From Flavobacterium praedii (GTDB lineage Bacteria > Bacteroidota > Bacteroidia > Flavobacteriales > Flavobacteriaceae), in assembly GCF_026810365.1 (NCBI RefSeq), contig NZ_CP113948.1, forward strand, positions 124,001 through 188,000: a stretch of 64,000 nucleotides of DNA, read 5' to 3'. Below the pieces are notes generated by a model. The model was not told the origin of the DNA and ran no database searches. It saw nothing but the letters and a program-made list of their open reading frames with translations. The first letter of the stretch is position 1. Each line of letters begins with the position of its first letter. Positions 50,551-60,000 of the stretch are shown here, piece by piece. Position numbers and translations under genes: made by a program.

Positions 50551-51219
50551 CTAAACCAGTCCCAAGTCTTTTGCAATAGCCACAAGATGAGTGGGATTGT
50601 TTGCTTTGAAGTATATTTTGAGTTTATTGAGGCGTTTTTCGATCGTGCTTTTACTGTTTGGAGAAATTCCAGCTTCTTTAAAAGAGGCTTCCATATTTTC
50701 TTGAGTCACACCTATAGAAAGATATTTAATCAGTTGGATGTCATAATTGTCTATTTCATTGACGGTTTTGTCCTGAAGTATATAGTTTAGTTCCGGTGAC
50801 AAGTATTTTTGTTTGCCTTCATAAACAACTTCAATCGCTTTTTTAAGCTCAGGGATAGTGTTACGACCTTTCATGACAAAACCGTTGATGTTGTATTTGT
50901 CAAATAACGATTTTATACGATATGATTTGTCTTCGATAGAAAAGGCAATGATTTTTATTTCGGGAAATAATTGTTTTACTGCTGCTATTAATTCTTCGCC
51001 AGAGTTGAGCGTGTTTGCTCTGTAATCAACTTTAAATGATAAATCAGAAATCAACAACTCAAAAGGTTCATTGTCTTTGTACGCTTTTTTGATTTTTAAT
51101 AAAGCATCATCGCAGTATTTGGCAAATGCAATTTCTGGAACTTCAAGTTCTTCAAGCACTTTTACTGTTGCAATATCATTAAAATCGATGTCATCTACTA
51201 TCAAAACTTTTTTGAACAT
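50551..51219 (-). CDS. Response regulator partner of the TPR kinase
   Basis: 222 residues. Receiver KVLIVDDIDFNDIATVKVLEEL with phospho-Asp in LLISDLSFKVDY, then IIAFSIED and VMKGRNTIPELKKAI. The C-terminal part (KYLSIGVTQENMEASFKEAGISPNSKSTIEKRLNKLKIYFKA) is a LuxR-like helix-turn-helix with unusual wording. It directly follows the TPR kinase gene with 9 nt spacing. Confidence 0.88.
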   Translation of the reverse strand: MFKKVLIVDDIDFNDIATVKVLEELEVPEIAFAKYCDDALLKIKKAYKDNEPFELLISDLSFKVDYRANTLNSGEELIAAVKQLFPEIKIIAFSIEDKSYRIKSLFDKYNINGFVMKGRNTIPELKKAIEVVYEGKQKYLSPELNYILQDKTVNEIDNYDIQLIKYLSIGVTQENMEASFKEAGISPNSKSTIEKRLNKLKIYFKANNPTHLVAIAKDLGLV

Positions 51220-51228
51220 AATCAGTAA

Positions 51229-52953
51229 TTATTTGGTTATTGTTATTTTAGCTTTAAAACCTTTGGCAGTTTCGGAGTCAAAAGTAATAGTTCCATTGAT
51301 GGTATGAATACGGTTTTCCACATTGGAGAGTCCATTTTTTAAAATTAAAGAATCTTTTATTCCAATTCCATTGTCTGAATAACTGATTTCAATGGATTTT
51401 TCATTCGATTCAAAACGGATAACAGCAAAAGAACACTGACTGTGTTTTCTCATGTTTACCATTAATTCCTGCAATACTCTGTGCAGGGCAATTTTTGTTT
51501 CGGGCTGAATTTTTAGCCAATTGATATCGCCGTTATCTTTTATAATTATCTGGACTTGATTGTTGCTATAACCTGATATCATTTGTTTTAGTTCTTCTTC
51601 AAACTTGGAACCCGTTTCTATTTTACTGTTTTCTCTTGAAATGTTTCGGGTTAGAGCGTATATTTTATCAAGATTGCCTAGTAGCGTTTCTTTTTTTATC
51701 GGATTTTGTAAATCTTGGGTTTCTGCAAAAGCCATTGTTTGGTAGACATCGTTGGCTAATTCGTCATGCAGTTTTTTGGATATTCGAGTTTCACTTTTAT
51801 AAACAGCTTCTTGTTGTTCTTTTTTGCTTTTATTTTTTAAATAATAGTATAAAAAAATAGAAGATAAAATCCCCATAAATATGAAAAAATAAGCGATATA
51901 ATTTCTGTTTTTCTGTTGTTCCAGTTCCAAAGCATTTTCTGCTTTCTGGGCTTTTAGTACTAGGTTTTCGTTTTTTTCTTTGGTGGAATCGTACTTTATT
52001 TTTGCAAATTGATTTTTTGCTTTTTGTCTGGCTTGATTAAGGCTGTCATTGATTCGGAGGTAGTTTGTTGTGAATTTTTTGGATTGATTTCCAGGGCTAT
52101 TTTGAATTAATAACTCTAGAGATTCCAAGCGGTCATTTACATTATTTACTTTGGTAGCCTTAGCATAGGATAATTGAGCATAATGATAGGATAAAACGGG
52201 ATTGGTCTTGTTGTAAAACTCAGATAAGTGGTAATAGGATGTTGTTATTGCAAAATCATCTTTTATTTGTTCTCTAATTTTTAAAGCTTGATTGATATAA
52301 TCTAAGCCTTTTTGGTAGTTTCCAGTTTTGAAATACGAAAAGCCTAAATTGTCAAGAATGCGAGCATGATTTTCATCATTGTCTATGACTTCTTTTTTGG
52401 ATAGTAAAGGAGTAAGAATAGGTATGGCAAGTTGATAATTTAGCTTTTCCATATAAACAACGGCAATATTGTTTTTAAGGATTGCTTTTGGTAATTCATC
52501 TTTGGATAAATTAAGAGCTAGATTGTAATAATAAATAGCATTATTATAATCAAAAAGATTTTTATAGTTATTGCCTAAAATATTATAAATAGCAACTTTG
52601 TATTGACCGTCTGTCGTTTTGTCGAAAAAAGGAATTACTTCGGTTGCAGTGGTTTCGCTACTGGCATAATCACCCTGTATTTGTTCTATTGTAGCCATCT
52701 TTAGTAATGAATAAATAATTTTTGCTTTATCATCAGATGGATTACAAGTTAATTTTGATTTATTATAATAAAAAAAAGCGCTGTTGTATTGTGAATTTGC
52801 AAAATATTTTTCGGCATAATCAATGTAGATTTGATATGTCGCATTTATTTTCTTTTCTTTAGGAATGGATTGTTTTTTGGAACAAGAACTTATTGCAAAT
52901 AGCAATATTAGGAATAAATAAAAATTCGGGAAATATAACTTTTTTGCTATCAT
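51229..52953 (-). CDS. TPR-containing lipoprotein histidine kinase
   Basis: 574 residues. Lipoprotein signal ends LLFAISSC, followed by SKKQS. Residues about 40-320 are tetratricopeptide repeats (DYAEKYFANSQYNSAFFYYNKSK, IYNILGNNYKNLFDYNNAIYYYNLAL, ILDNLGFSYFKTGNYQKGLDYINQAL). A coiled region and one helix (YIAYFFIFMGILSSIFLYYYL, about 349-371) lead to the cytoplasmic kinase: ISKKLHDELANDVYQTM (His), VLQELMVNMRKHS, YSDNGIGIKDSL and GLSNVENRIHTINGTITFDS. The TPR part faces the periplasm and could bind peptides. Regulator gene downstream; tiny peptide gene upstream. Confidence 0.92.
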   Translation of the reverse strand: MIAKKLYFPNFYLFLILLFAISSCSKKQSIPKEKKINATYQIYIDYAEKYFANSQYNSAFFYYNKSKLTCNPSDDKAKIIYSLLKMATIEQIQGDYASSETTATEVIPFFDKTTDGQYKVAIYNILGNNYKNLFDYNNAIYYYNLALNLSKDELPKAILKNNIAVVYMEKLNYQLAIPILTPLLSKKEVIDNDENHARILDNLGFSYFKTGNYQKGLDYINQALKIREQIKDDFAITTSYYHLSEFYNKTNPVLSYHYAQLSYAKATKVNNVNDRLESLELLIQNSPGNQSKKFTTNYLRINDSLNQARQKAKNQFAKIKYDSTKEKNENLVLKAQKAENALELEQQKNRNYIAYFFIFMGILSSIFLYYYLKNKSKKEQQEAVYKSETRISKKLHDELANDVYQTMAFAETQDLQNPIKKETLLGNLDKIYALTRNISRENSKIETGSKFEEELKQMISGYSNNQVQIIIKDNGDINWLKIQPETKIALHRVLQELMVNMRKHSQCSFAVIRFESNEKSIEISYSDNGIGIKDSLILKNGLSNVENRIHTINGTITFDSETAKGFKAKITITK

Positions 52954-53051
52954 TTCCCGAAAATACTCAAATTAATTAAGATAGTAGAATATCTGAATTA
53001 ATATTTTAAACCTTATGATTTAGGAGGTGAAGTAAGCGTTTGACTACTATA

Positions 53052-53183
53052 TTAATCTATTAGTACATCAGCACTAACTTGTTGCTTTTGAGTTTTTGGA
53101 GTTCTCTCCACATCGTCATTGATGCAAGATTGCTCCTTTACACTTACAATTATAAAACACGATACTATAAATATTCTTTTCAT
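53052..53183 (-). CDS. Tiny predicted exported peptide upstream of the TPR kinase
   Basis: 43 codons: MKRIFIVSCFIIVSVKEQSC then INDDVERTPKTQKQQVSADV and LID. It has a basic start, a hydrophobic stretch and a cysteine followed by a charged tail, as in a very short lipoprotein or signal-bearing peptide. It is in the same direction as the TPR kinase and ends 98 nt before it. Too short for statistics; coding is supported only by its composition and position. Confidence 0.45.
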   Translation of the reverse strand: MKRIFIVSCFIIVSVKEQSCINDDVERTPKTQKQQVSADVLID

Positions 53184-53989
53184 TTTATTGGATTTAAAAA
53201 TTTGGTATAGGTTGGGCTGTTCGATTTAAAAGTCGAATCGTTGCCTGAATAGGAGAGCCATTAAAAAAGTTTGTTTTTTTGCTTGTGGGAAGTGAAGTGT
53301 GCTAAAACAGTTTAGTATTATTTATACTTCCCGAATAAACGTAATACACTGTTTAGTAGTGCTTTATTTAGAGCTAGTTTTGTATATTTGTTCTTATCGC
53401 AAAATAGAAAAAGAACTAATTCTGAAGCAAAGGAATGTCGTTTCAGCTTAATGATTTCAATGAAATTCCGGTAATTCCCATGGTTTCCGTTTAATATTAA
53501 ATAATTCCAGTAAATGATAGGAGTAAAATTACTTTCGATGAATAGAAGAGGGCTATTAGAACTCAATATGAAAAGAACAAAATTGAAGATGTTACTAGTA
53601 TTTTGATGAATCCAAGTCCTACACAATTGCACAGTTTGTGTTTGATTTTCTTGGATGTATCTCTTTCTAATACTGGTGAAATAATTATAAAACTGATTTT
53701 CAGTTAAAAAGAGAGTGAGAGTTTGAGGAAGTCTATTGAAAAGGATGCTTTAAAGCAGCAGTAAAAGATTGTTTTATCAGATGATAAATGTTTTTGTAGC
53801 CTATTGTTTCTGCCGTTTTTTTAAATTTAAATGAATTTTTTAAATGAATTCATTTGCTGATAAAAATCATATTTATAAAGTAAAAGGAATGCTATTTTTA
53901 TAGATTATTAGCCGATTATTATTTGGATTAAAAAAATAATTTAACCAATTTTAATACAAATTTATCTTTAAATTTAAAACGTCTCTATT
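53184..53989. other. Long region without a convincing gene
   Basis: About 800 nt of AT-rich DNA. A minus-strand open frame of 104 codons (53318-53632) has no recognisable pattern, no domain wording and an odd composition, so I do not call it. A hairpin with arms GGGAAGT / ACTTCCC lies at about 53288-53332. Possibly the remains of a decayed gene. Confidence 0.5.
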
Positions 53990-54760
53990 TTGAAAAATGC
54001 ACTTAAAATTTTAGCTTTAGTATTACCCGTTTTGATGTTTAGTCAAACAACTCCAAAAAAAGTTATAAACGAACAAATACAAACCTGGGTTTCCATAAAC
54101 ACCGTTACAAAATTGAGTGAACATTGGGGAGTAGTTGCAGATGCCCATATTCGTGAAAATGAACTTTTTGATAGTAATAATTTTTATTTTTTAAGAGGTG
54201 GGGTAGCATATTTTCCCAATTCTTCAGTAACTTTAGTCACAGGTTATGCACATATGTGGTTAGCTCCTACAAAAGACGGTTGGTCCACATATGCTGACGA
54301 AAATAGAATCTATCAGCAAGCACAATTGATTACAAAAGTTGGAAAGGTAAGTATACTCCAAAGACTGAGAAACGAACAACGTTGGCAAGAAAAATTAGTA
54401 AATGATGAACCAACCGGGAAGAATCGCTTTACGGATAGGGTTCGGTATTTGGCAAGTTTTACTATTCCAGTTTTTAGCAATAAAAAATTGCCTTCTTTGG
54501 TTTTGTCAGATGAAATATTAATACATTTTGGGAAAGAAGTAGTTTATAATACGTTTGATCAAAACCGTTTGTTTATCGGAATTAGACAAAATATCAATTC
54601 AAAATTAAGTTATGACTTTGGATACATGAATGTGTATCAACAAAAATATTCCGGTTATCAGTACGATATGAATCATACGTTGCGTTTGTTTTTTTATCTG
54701 AATTCCGTAATAAAACATAGTGCTCCAAAAACTCCAGAGCATCATTCGGGCGACGAATAA
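53990..54760 (+). CDS. DUF2490-family outer-membrane protein
   Basis: 256 residues, TTG start codon (TTGAAAAATGCACTT), signal peptide (KNALKILALVLPVLMFSQ). QTWVSINTVTKLSEHWGVVADAHIRENELF and FLRGGVAYFPNSSVTLVTGYAHMW are characteristic of DUF2490, a family of short beta barrels. RLRNEQRWQEK and DQNRLFIGIRQNINSKLSYDFGYMNVYQQ continue the strands. Function unknown. It begins the plus-strand metabolic block but is 178 nt from the malic enzyme gene, so it is probably separate. Confidence 0.82.
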   Translation: MKNALKILALVLPVLMFSQTTPKKVINEQIQTWVSINTVTKLSEHWGVVADAHIRENELFDSNNFYFLRGGVAYFPNSSVTLVTGYAHMWLAPTKDGWSTYADENRIYQQAQLITKVGKVSILQRLRNEQRWQEKLVNDEPTGKNRFTDRVRYLASFTIPVFSNKKLPSLVLSDEILIHFGKEVVYNTFDQNRLFIGIRQNINSKLSYDFGYMNVYQQKYSGYQYDMNHTLRLFFYLNSVIKHSAPKTPEHHSGDE

Positions 54761-54938
54761 TGAAGTTGTTACTGTAGCTAATTTGTATTGCGGATGTTGT
54801 ATTTTTATACTAAAATAAAATTTTAGAAATTATTTTTTAGTACTTTTTTTATTGTGGGGATTTTAAAAGCTTTTGTTAGTTAAGGTTTAAAGATTTTAAG
54901 TTGAATTAATTAAGGAACAATTTATAAAACAACATACA

Positions 54939-56555
54939 ATGGAAGACATTACAGGCTATTCGTTATTGCGCAATCCAAGATTTAATAAAGGAACTGCTTT
55001 TACACTAGAAGAAAGAGAGCGATATGGTTTGCAAGGATTGCTGCCAGAAGCAGTTGAGACCATTGACACGCAAATAATGCGGGTACAAGAACAGCTTGAA
55101 AACTTTGAAAAACCGATAAACAAATACGTTTTTCTGATGCAATTATTAGAAAACAATGAAACTTTGTTTTTTAAAACAGTAACAAGTGAACCTGCAAAAT
55201 TTCTTCCTTTAGTATATACACCAACAGTTGGAGAAGCTTGTCAAAAATTTGGACAAGTAGCTCGAAGACCCAGAGGCTTATATATTTCGATTACGCAAAA
55301 AAACCACATTAAAGAAATACTTAAAAATTGGCCCGAAAAAGATGTCCGATTTACCGTCGTAACAGATGGTGGTCGTATTCTAGGACTAGGTGATTTAGGT
55401 ATTTTTGGTTTAGGTATTCCAATTGGAAAACTAATATTATACACCAGTTGTGGAGGAGTTCCTCCAGAATGTACATTACCTATTGTATTGGATGTAGGGA
55501 CTAATAATGTAGAATTTCTTAATGACCCATTGTACCCTGGACTAAAATGTAAAAGAATTAGAGGGAAAGAGTTTGATGATTTTGTGGCTGAATTTGTTCA
55601 AGCTATGAATGAAGTTTTTCCAAAAGTGTGCATTCAATGGGAGGATTTTCCAGGTGTTGATGCCATTCGTATTCTAAATACCTATAAAGAAAAAGTTTGT
55701 ACTTTTAATGATGATATACAAGGAACGGCTGCTATAGCGACTGCTGGATTTATTTCTATAAGTAGGTTAATGGATAAAACGTTTAAAGAACAACGCTTTT
55801 TATTTTTGGGAGCAGGAGCTGCTGCTTTTGGTATAGCAGATATGTTGGTCAAAAAGTTTCAAAGGGATGGTTTGACTAGAGACGAGGCTTTAAGTCAAAT
55901 TTGGATGTTTGATGTTAATGGTTTATTGGTGAAAAGCCGTACAGATTTAGCTGAACATCAACTTCAGTTTGCTCATAGTGCAGATGCTTGTAGTGATTTT
56001 GCTGAAGCAATTTTAAAAGTTCGTCCCACAGCAATTGTAGGGGTTAGTACTGTTGGCGGAGCTTTTAATCAACAGGTTATAGAAAATATGTGTTTAGTAA
56101 ATGAGAGACCAATAATTTTTCCATATTCAAATCCAACTTCTCATTCTGAATGTACTGCTGAAGAAGCTTATTTTTGGAGCAAAGGAAAAGCGATTTTTGC
56201 TAGCGGTAGCCCATTTGCTCCAGTAAAGTATAAAGATAAAATTTTTACACCCGGACAAGGAAATAATGTCTTTATTTTTCCAGCTTTGGGCCTTGCAATT
56301 TTTGCCACAGAACTCAAAAGAGTTACAGACGATTTATTGTTAACTGCCGCAGAAGCTGTGGCGGAACAAGTGACTTTTGCTGATTTTGAAAAAGGATTAA
56401 TTTATCCAAATGTGGCAGATATTTTGAAAGTATCTGTTAAAGTTGCCGAAAAAGTAGCTGAAGAAATTTTTAAATCTGGTTTGGCTGGAGTCGAAACTCC
56501 TTCAAGTATTAGTGATTTTATAAATAGTAAAATGTATGTTCCAAGATATAAATAA
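54939..56555 (+). CDS. NAD-dependent malic enzyme (MaeA type)
   Basis: 538 residues, the large single-domain type. YTPTVGEACQKFGQVARRPRGLYIS, VTDGGRILGLGDLGIFGLGIPIGK and CGGVPPECTLPIVLDVGTNN form the malate site. Next come FNDDIQGTAAIATAGF, the Rossmann motif FLGAGAAAFGIADML and IFPYSNPTSHSECTAEEAY. Decarboxylates malate to pyruvate with reduction of NAD. Placed before aspartase and a dicarboxylate carrier, so aspartate can be taken to fumarate, malate and pyruvate. Confidence 0.94.
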   Translation: MEDITGYSLLRNPRFNKGTAFTLEERERYGLQGLLPEAVETIDTQIMRVQEQLENFEKPINKYVFLMQLLENNETLFFKTVTSEPAKFLPLVYTPTVGEACQKFGQVARRPRGLYISITQKNHIKEILKNWPEKDVRFTVVTDGGRILGLGDLGIFGLGIPIGKLILYTSCGGVPPECTLPIVLDVGTNNVEFLNDPLYPGLKCKRIRGKEFDDFVAEFVQAMNEVFPKVCIQWEDFPGVDAIRILNTYKEKVCTFNDDIQGTAAIATAGFISISRLMDKTFKEQRFLFLGAGAAAFGIADMLVKKFQRDGLTRDEALSQIWMFDVNGLLVKSRTDLAEHQLQFAHSADACSDFAEAILKVRPTAIVGVSTVGGAFNQQVIENMCLVNERPIIFPYSNPTSHSECTAEEAYFWSKGKAIFASGSPFAPVKYKDKIFTPGQGNNVFIFPALGLAIFATELKRVTDDLLLTAAEAVAEQVTFADFEKGLIYPNVADILKVSVKVAEKVAEEIFKSGLAGVETPSSISDFINSKMYVPRYK

Positions 56556-56750
56556 CCAGTACTCATTGTTTAAAATCACATAAAGGAGTGTTATAGTGTT
56601 TTTCTATTCAATTTGAATTATTAAAAAAAAACAACGTTTTTAGATAGTCCTATTTGTTTAAACAGTAACTTTAATGTTAATTTAAAATAGAGCCCCCTTT
56701 TTTAGATAGTATATGTTTGTTGAAATTTGTTATTAATTTATTACTTAGTA

Positions 56751-57298
56751 ATGGAAAAATTAGCTCATATTTTACAAGAATATCCTGAATTGGTGGTTTT
56801 TTTAACTTTAGCATTGGGATTTATATTTGGACACATCAAGATTAATACTTTCAAAATTGGTGTTGTCCTTGGAACATTATTAGTAGGGGGGGAATAGGTC
56901 AATTGGATATCACAGTTCCTTCGATTCTAAAAGTCATTTTTTTTGATCTTTTCCTTTTTGCTATTGTGTTTGAAGTAGGGCCAAAATCTTTTCAAAGGCT
57001 AAAGAAAAATGCTTTTCCTCAATCAATTCTTACTTTAGTTATTTGTTTTTCTTGTTTGTGCATGTCTTTTGGAAGATCAAAAGTTTTGAATTATGATACA
57101 GGCACTACTGCTGGGCTTTTTGCTGGCGCATTCTCTGAATCTATACTTATTGGTACAGCCGCAAAAGCTATAAATAAACTCCCTGGTGAATATATTGAGA
57201 TGTCTCGTTTTATAAATAATATACCTGTTTTCTATCAAATAGGTATAATTTTATTTGTCTTTTTTTTTAATATTAAAATCGAAGTATTCAAAAATTAA
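56751..57298 (+). pseudogene. Broken aspartate:alanine exchanger (AspT-like) gene
   Basis: Frame one (56751-56897) encodes MEKLAHILQEYPELVVFLTL and GFIFGHIKINTFKIGVVLGT, then stops in a G7 run (56886-56892). With one extra G the frame continues as VGGGIGQLDITVPSILKVIF, FEVGPKSFQRLKKNAF, DTGTTAGLFAGAFSESILIGTA and FINNIPVFYQIGI to 57298. Together they match only the N-terminal membrane domain of AspT-type exchangers (normally about 560 residues). So the gene is both frameshifted and truncated. It sits between malic enzyme and aspartase, consistent with a lost aspartate carrier. Confidence 0.8.
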
Positions 57299-57371
57299 AT
57301 TTGTGCTATAATTTAAATTTTAACAGTTAAATTTATTTAGAATTAAACAATTGTTAATTAATTAGTTATGT

Positions 57372-57402
57372 TTTGCTTGTAATTTTTTTATTGTTATATT
57401 TA
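57372..57402 (+). promoter_or_regulatory. Promoter for the aspartase gene
   Basis: TTTG (57372-57375), 19-nt spacer, TATATTTA (57395-57402), one mismatch from TAnnTTTG. The ATG follows at 57437. Confidence 0.6.
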
Positions 57403-57436
57403 TCTAAAATTAATCAAATTTCATAAAGAAAGTATT

Positions 57437-58846
57437 ATGGAAACAACAAGAAAAGAACATGATTTTCTAGGTGAATTAGAGATACCTAATCATCTGTATT
57501 ACGGTATACAAACCTTTAGAGCAGTAGAGAATTTTAATATCACGGGGATTCCAATCTCAAAAGAACCATTATTTATAAAAGCTTTGGGGTATGTAAAAAA
57601 AGCAGCAGCTCTAGCCAATAAGGATTGCGGGGCTATTGATGCTAAAATTGCCGAAGCAATATGTTATGGTAGTGATCAGGTCATTGCTGGTAAATTTGAC
57701 CAAGAATTTGTTAGTGATTTAATCCAAGGTGGTGCTGGTACTTCCGTAAATATGAATGCTAATGAAGTAATTGCTAATATTGGATTGGAATATTTAGGTC
57801 ACAAAAAAGGAGAATATAAATTTTTGCATCCAAACAATCATGTAAACTGTTCTCAATCTACTAATGATGCCTATCCTTCAGCTTTTAGAATTGCACTATA
57901 TCTAAAAATGGATTCTTTTATTAGTAGTTTAGAGAATCTAGAAGTTGCTTTTGCAGCTAAAGGAAATGAATTTAATAAGGTTTTAAAAATGGGACGAACT
58001 CAATTGCAAGATGCAGTTCCAATGACTTTAGGACAAGAATTTCATTCCTATGCTACAACTATTGGAGAAGATATCAAACGATTGCGAGATGCACAAAATT
58101 TGGTATTAGAAATTAATATGGGAGCTACAGCTATTGGCACTAGAGTAAATGCACCTGAGAAATATCCAGAAATTTGTGTGAATTATTTAGCCAAAGAAGT
58201 AGGTATTCCTTTGACATTATCTCCAGATCTTATTGAAGCCACTGTAGATACGGGAGCGTATGTTCAAATTATGGGAACTATGAAAAGAACAGCAGTAAAA
58301 GTTTCAAAAATTTGTAACGATTTGAGGCTATTAAGTTCAGGACCACGTACAGGATTCAATGAAATCAACTTGCCAGCGCGTCAACCAGGTTCTTCAATTA
58401 TGCCAGGTAAAGTCAACCCTGTAATTCCTGAGGTGGTCAATCAAACCTGTTTTTATGTTATTGGACAAGATTTAACTGTCACTATGGCGGCTGAAGCGGG
58501 TCAATTACAACTTAATGTTATGGAACCTGTTATTGCTTTCGCTATGTTTACTTCACTGGATTATTTGACAAAAGCCATTCAGACTTTAATTGATAAATGT
58601 ATAAATGGAATTACTGCAAATGAGCAACATTGTTATAATTTAGTGATGAATAGTATTGGAATTGTAACGCAATTAAACCCAATTTTAGGATACGAAGAAA
58701 GTGCCAGCATCGCAGGTGAAGCTCTGAAAACAGGTAAAAGTGTACATCAAATTGCGGTTTTAGAGCGAAAACTAATAACTCAAGAAAAATGGAATGAAAT
58801 TTATTCTATTGAAAATTTAATCAATCCTAGGTTAATTACTTCTTAA
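57437..58846 (+). CDS. aspA: Aspartate ammonia-lyase
   Basis: 469 residues. Class II fumarase/aspartase superfamily: GGAGTSVNMNANEVIAN, HVNCSQSTNDAYPSAFRIA, KMGRTQLQDAVPMTLGQEF and the catalytic loop PGSSIMPGKVNPVIPEVVNQ. The TN...D wording and the neighbouring asparaginase favour aspartase over fumarase. It deaminates aspartate to fumarate and ammonia. Followed by asparaginase, a C4-dicarboxylate carrier and porin-like genes on the same strand, likely one regulon. Confidence 0.93.
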   Translation: METTRKEHDFLGELEIPNHLYYGIQTFRAVENFNITGIPISKEPLFIKALGYVKKAAALANKDCGAIDAKIAEAICYGSDQVIAGKFDQEFVSDLIQGGAGTSVNMNANEVIANIGLEYLGHKKGEYKFLHPNNHVNCSQSTNDAYPSAFRIALYLKMDSFISSLENLEVAFAAKGNEFNKVLKMGRTQLQDAVPMTLGQEFHSYATTIGEDIKRLRDAQNLVLEINMGATAIGTRVNAPEKYPEICVNYLAKEVGIPLTLSPDLIEATVDTGAYVQIMGTMKRTAVKVSKICNDLRLLSSGPRTGFNEINLPARQPGSSIMPGKVNPVIPEVVNQTCFYVIGQDLTVTMAAEAGQLQLNVMEPVIAFAMFTSLDYLTKAIQTLIDKCINGITANEQHCYNLVMNSIGIVTQLNPILGYEESASIAGEALKTGKSVHQIAVLERKLITQEKWNEIYSIENLINPRLITS

Positions 58847-58901
58847 ATAGTAGTTTAAGAATTAATTGTGTTCAATTGTATATTAATCAAATAAATATGT
58901 T

Positions 58902-59960
58902 ATGAAAAAAATTGTTTTATTATTTTTAGTTTCTTTTGCTGTATTACAAATACAAGCACAAGACAAAATCACGAAAACTTCTCCAAGAATTATGATTTTG
59001 GCAACAGGAGGAACCATTGCAGGGTCAGGAGAATCATCCACAAAATCAGCTTATACAGCAGGTAAAGTGCCAATTGACGATTTACTAAATGCAGTTCCTC
59101 AAATACATAATTATGGGAAAATTACTGGAGAGCAAGTTGCTTCAATTGGAAGCCAAGATATGAATGTAGTTACTTGGTTAAAGTTGTCCAATAGAATTAA
59201 TCAAATATTCAAAGAAAATTTAGCAGATGCTATTGTTTTGACTCATGGTACAGATACTCAAGAAGAAACTGCTTATTTTTTAAAATTAACAGTAATGTAT
59301 GATAAGCCCGTAGTCATTGTTGGGTCTATGCGTCCTTCAACAGCAATGAGCCAAGATGGAAATAGAAATTTATTGGATGCTGTAATGGTTGCTGCAAGTC
59401 CTAGAAGTCAAGGTAAAGGAGTTATTGTTGCTATGAATGAAAAAATATTTGATCCTAGAGATGTTACAAAATCTAGTTCTACGAATCTAGAAACTTTTCT
59501 ATCTCGTAATTTTGGTCCTATAGGATTAATTTATGATGGTAAAGTAAGTTACTACTATCAATCCTTAAGAAATTCTTCAAAAAAGTTTGATGTCTCAAAA
59601 TTGACAACATTACCTCAAGTAGAGATCGTTTATGGTTATGCAGATGCAAGTCCTCTTACTGTAACATGTTTGTCAAACTCACCTATAAAAGGTCTTGTAT
59701 ATGATGGTATGGGAAATGGGAATTTTAATGAACCTGTTGGAAAAGCTTTAGCGGAAGCTTCTAAAAAAGGAATTTTGGTTTGTCGATCCAATAGAACAGG
59801 ATCAGGAAGAACTACCTTGGAAAATGAAGTAGATGATGCAGGCCTCGGATTTGTTGTTGCAGATGATTTGAGTGCACAAAAAGCTAGAATCTTATTGATG
59901 TTATCGTTAACTGAAACATCAGACAAAATCAAAATTCAACAAAATTTCTTTGAATATTAA
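58902..59960 (+). CDS. ansB: Type II (periplasmic) L-asparaginase
   Basis: 352 residues with signal peptide (MKKIVLLFLVSFAVLQIQAQ). Two active-site blocks are intact: ILATGGTIAGSGES with the nucleophile Thr, and VLTHGTDTQEETAYFL with the second Thr-Asp pair. The C-terminal part (GILVCRSNRTGSGRTT) is normal. Hydrolyses asparagine to aspartate and ammonia in the periplasm, supplying substrate for the downstream carrier and the upstream aspartase. Confidence 0.95.
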   Translation: MKKIVLLFLVSFAVLQIQAQDKITKTSPRIMILATGGTIAGSGESSTKSAYTAGKVPIDDLLNAVPQIHNYGKITGEQVASIGSQDMNVVTWLKLSNRINQIFKENLADAIVLTHGTDTQEETAYFLKLTVMYDKPVVIVGSMRPSTAMSQDGNRNLLDAVMVAASPRSQGKGVIVAMNEKIFDPRDVTKSSSTNLETFLSRNFGPIGLIYDGKVSYYYQSLRNSSKKFDVSKLTTLPQVEIVYGYADASPLTVTCLSNSPIKGLVYDGMGNGNFNEPVGKALAEASKKGILVCRSNRTGSGRTTLENEVDDAGLGFVVADDLSAQKARILLMLSLTETSDKIKIQQNFFEY

Positions 59961-60000
59961 TTTTAAATAGATTTCCTTTTTTAATCTAAATAATCCTGTT

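Noticed and set aside
53318..53632. 104-codon minus-strand open frame
   Set aside because: No recognisable family, unusual composition, isolated in a region without promoter or partner genes; likely chance.
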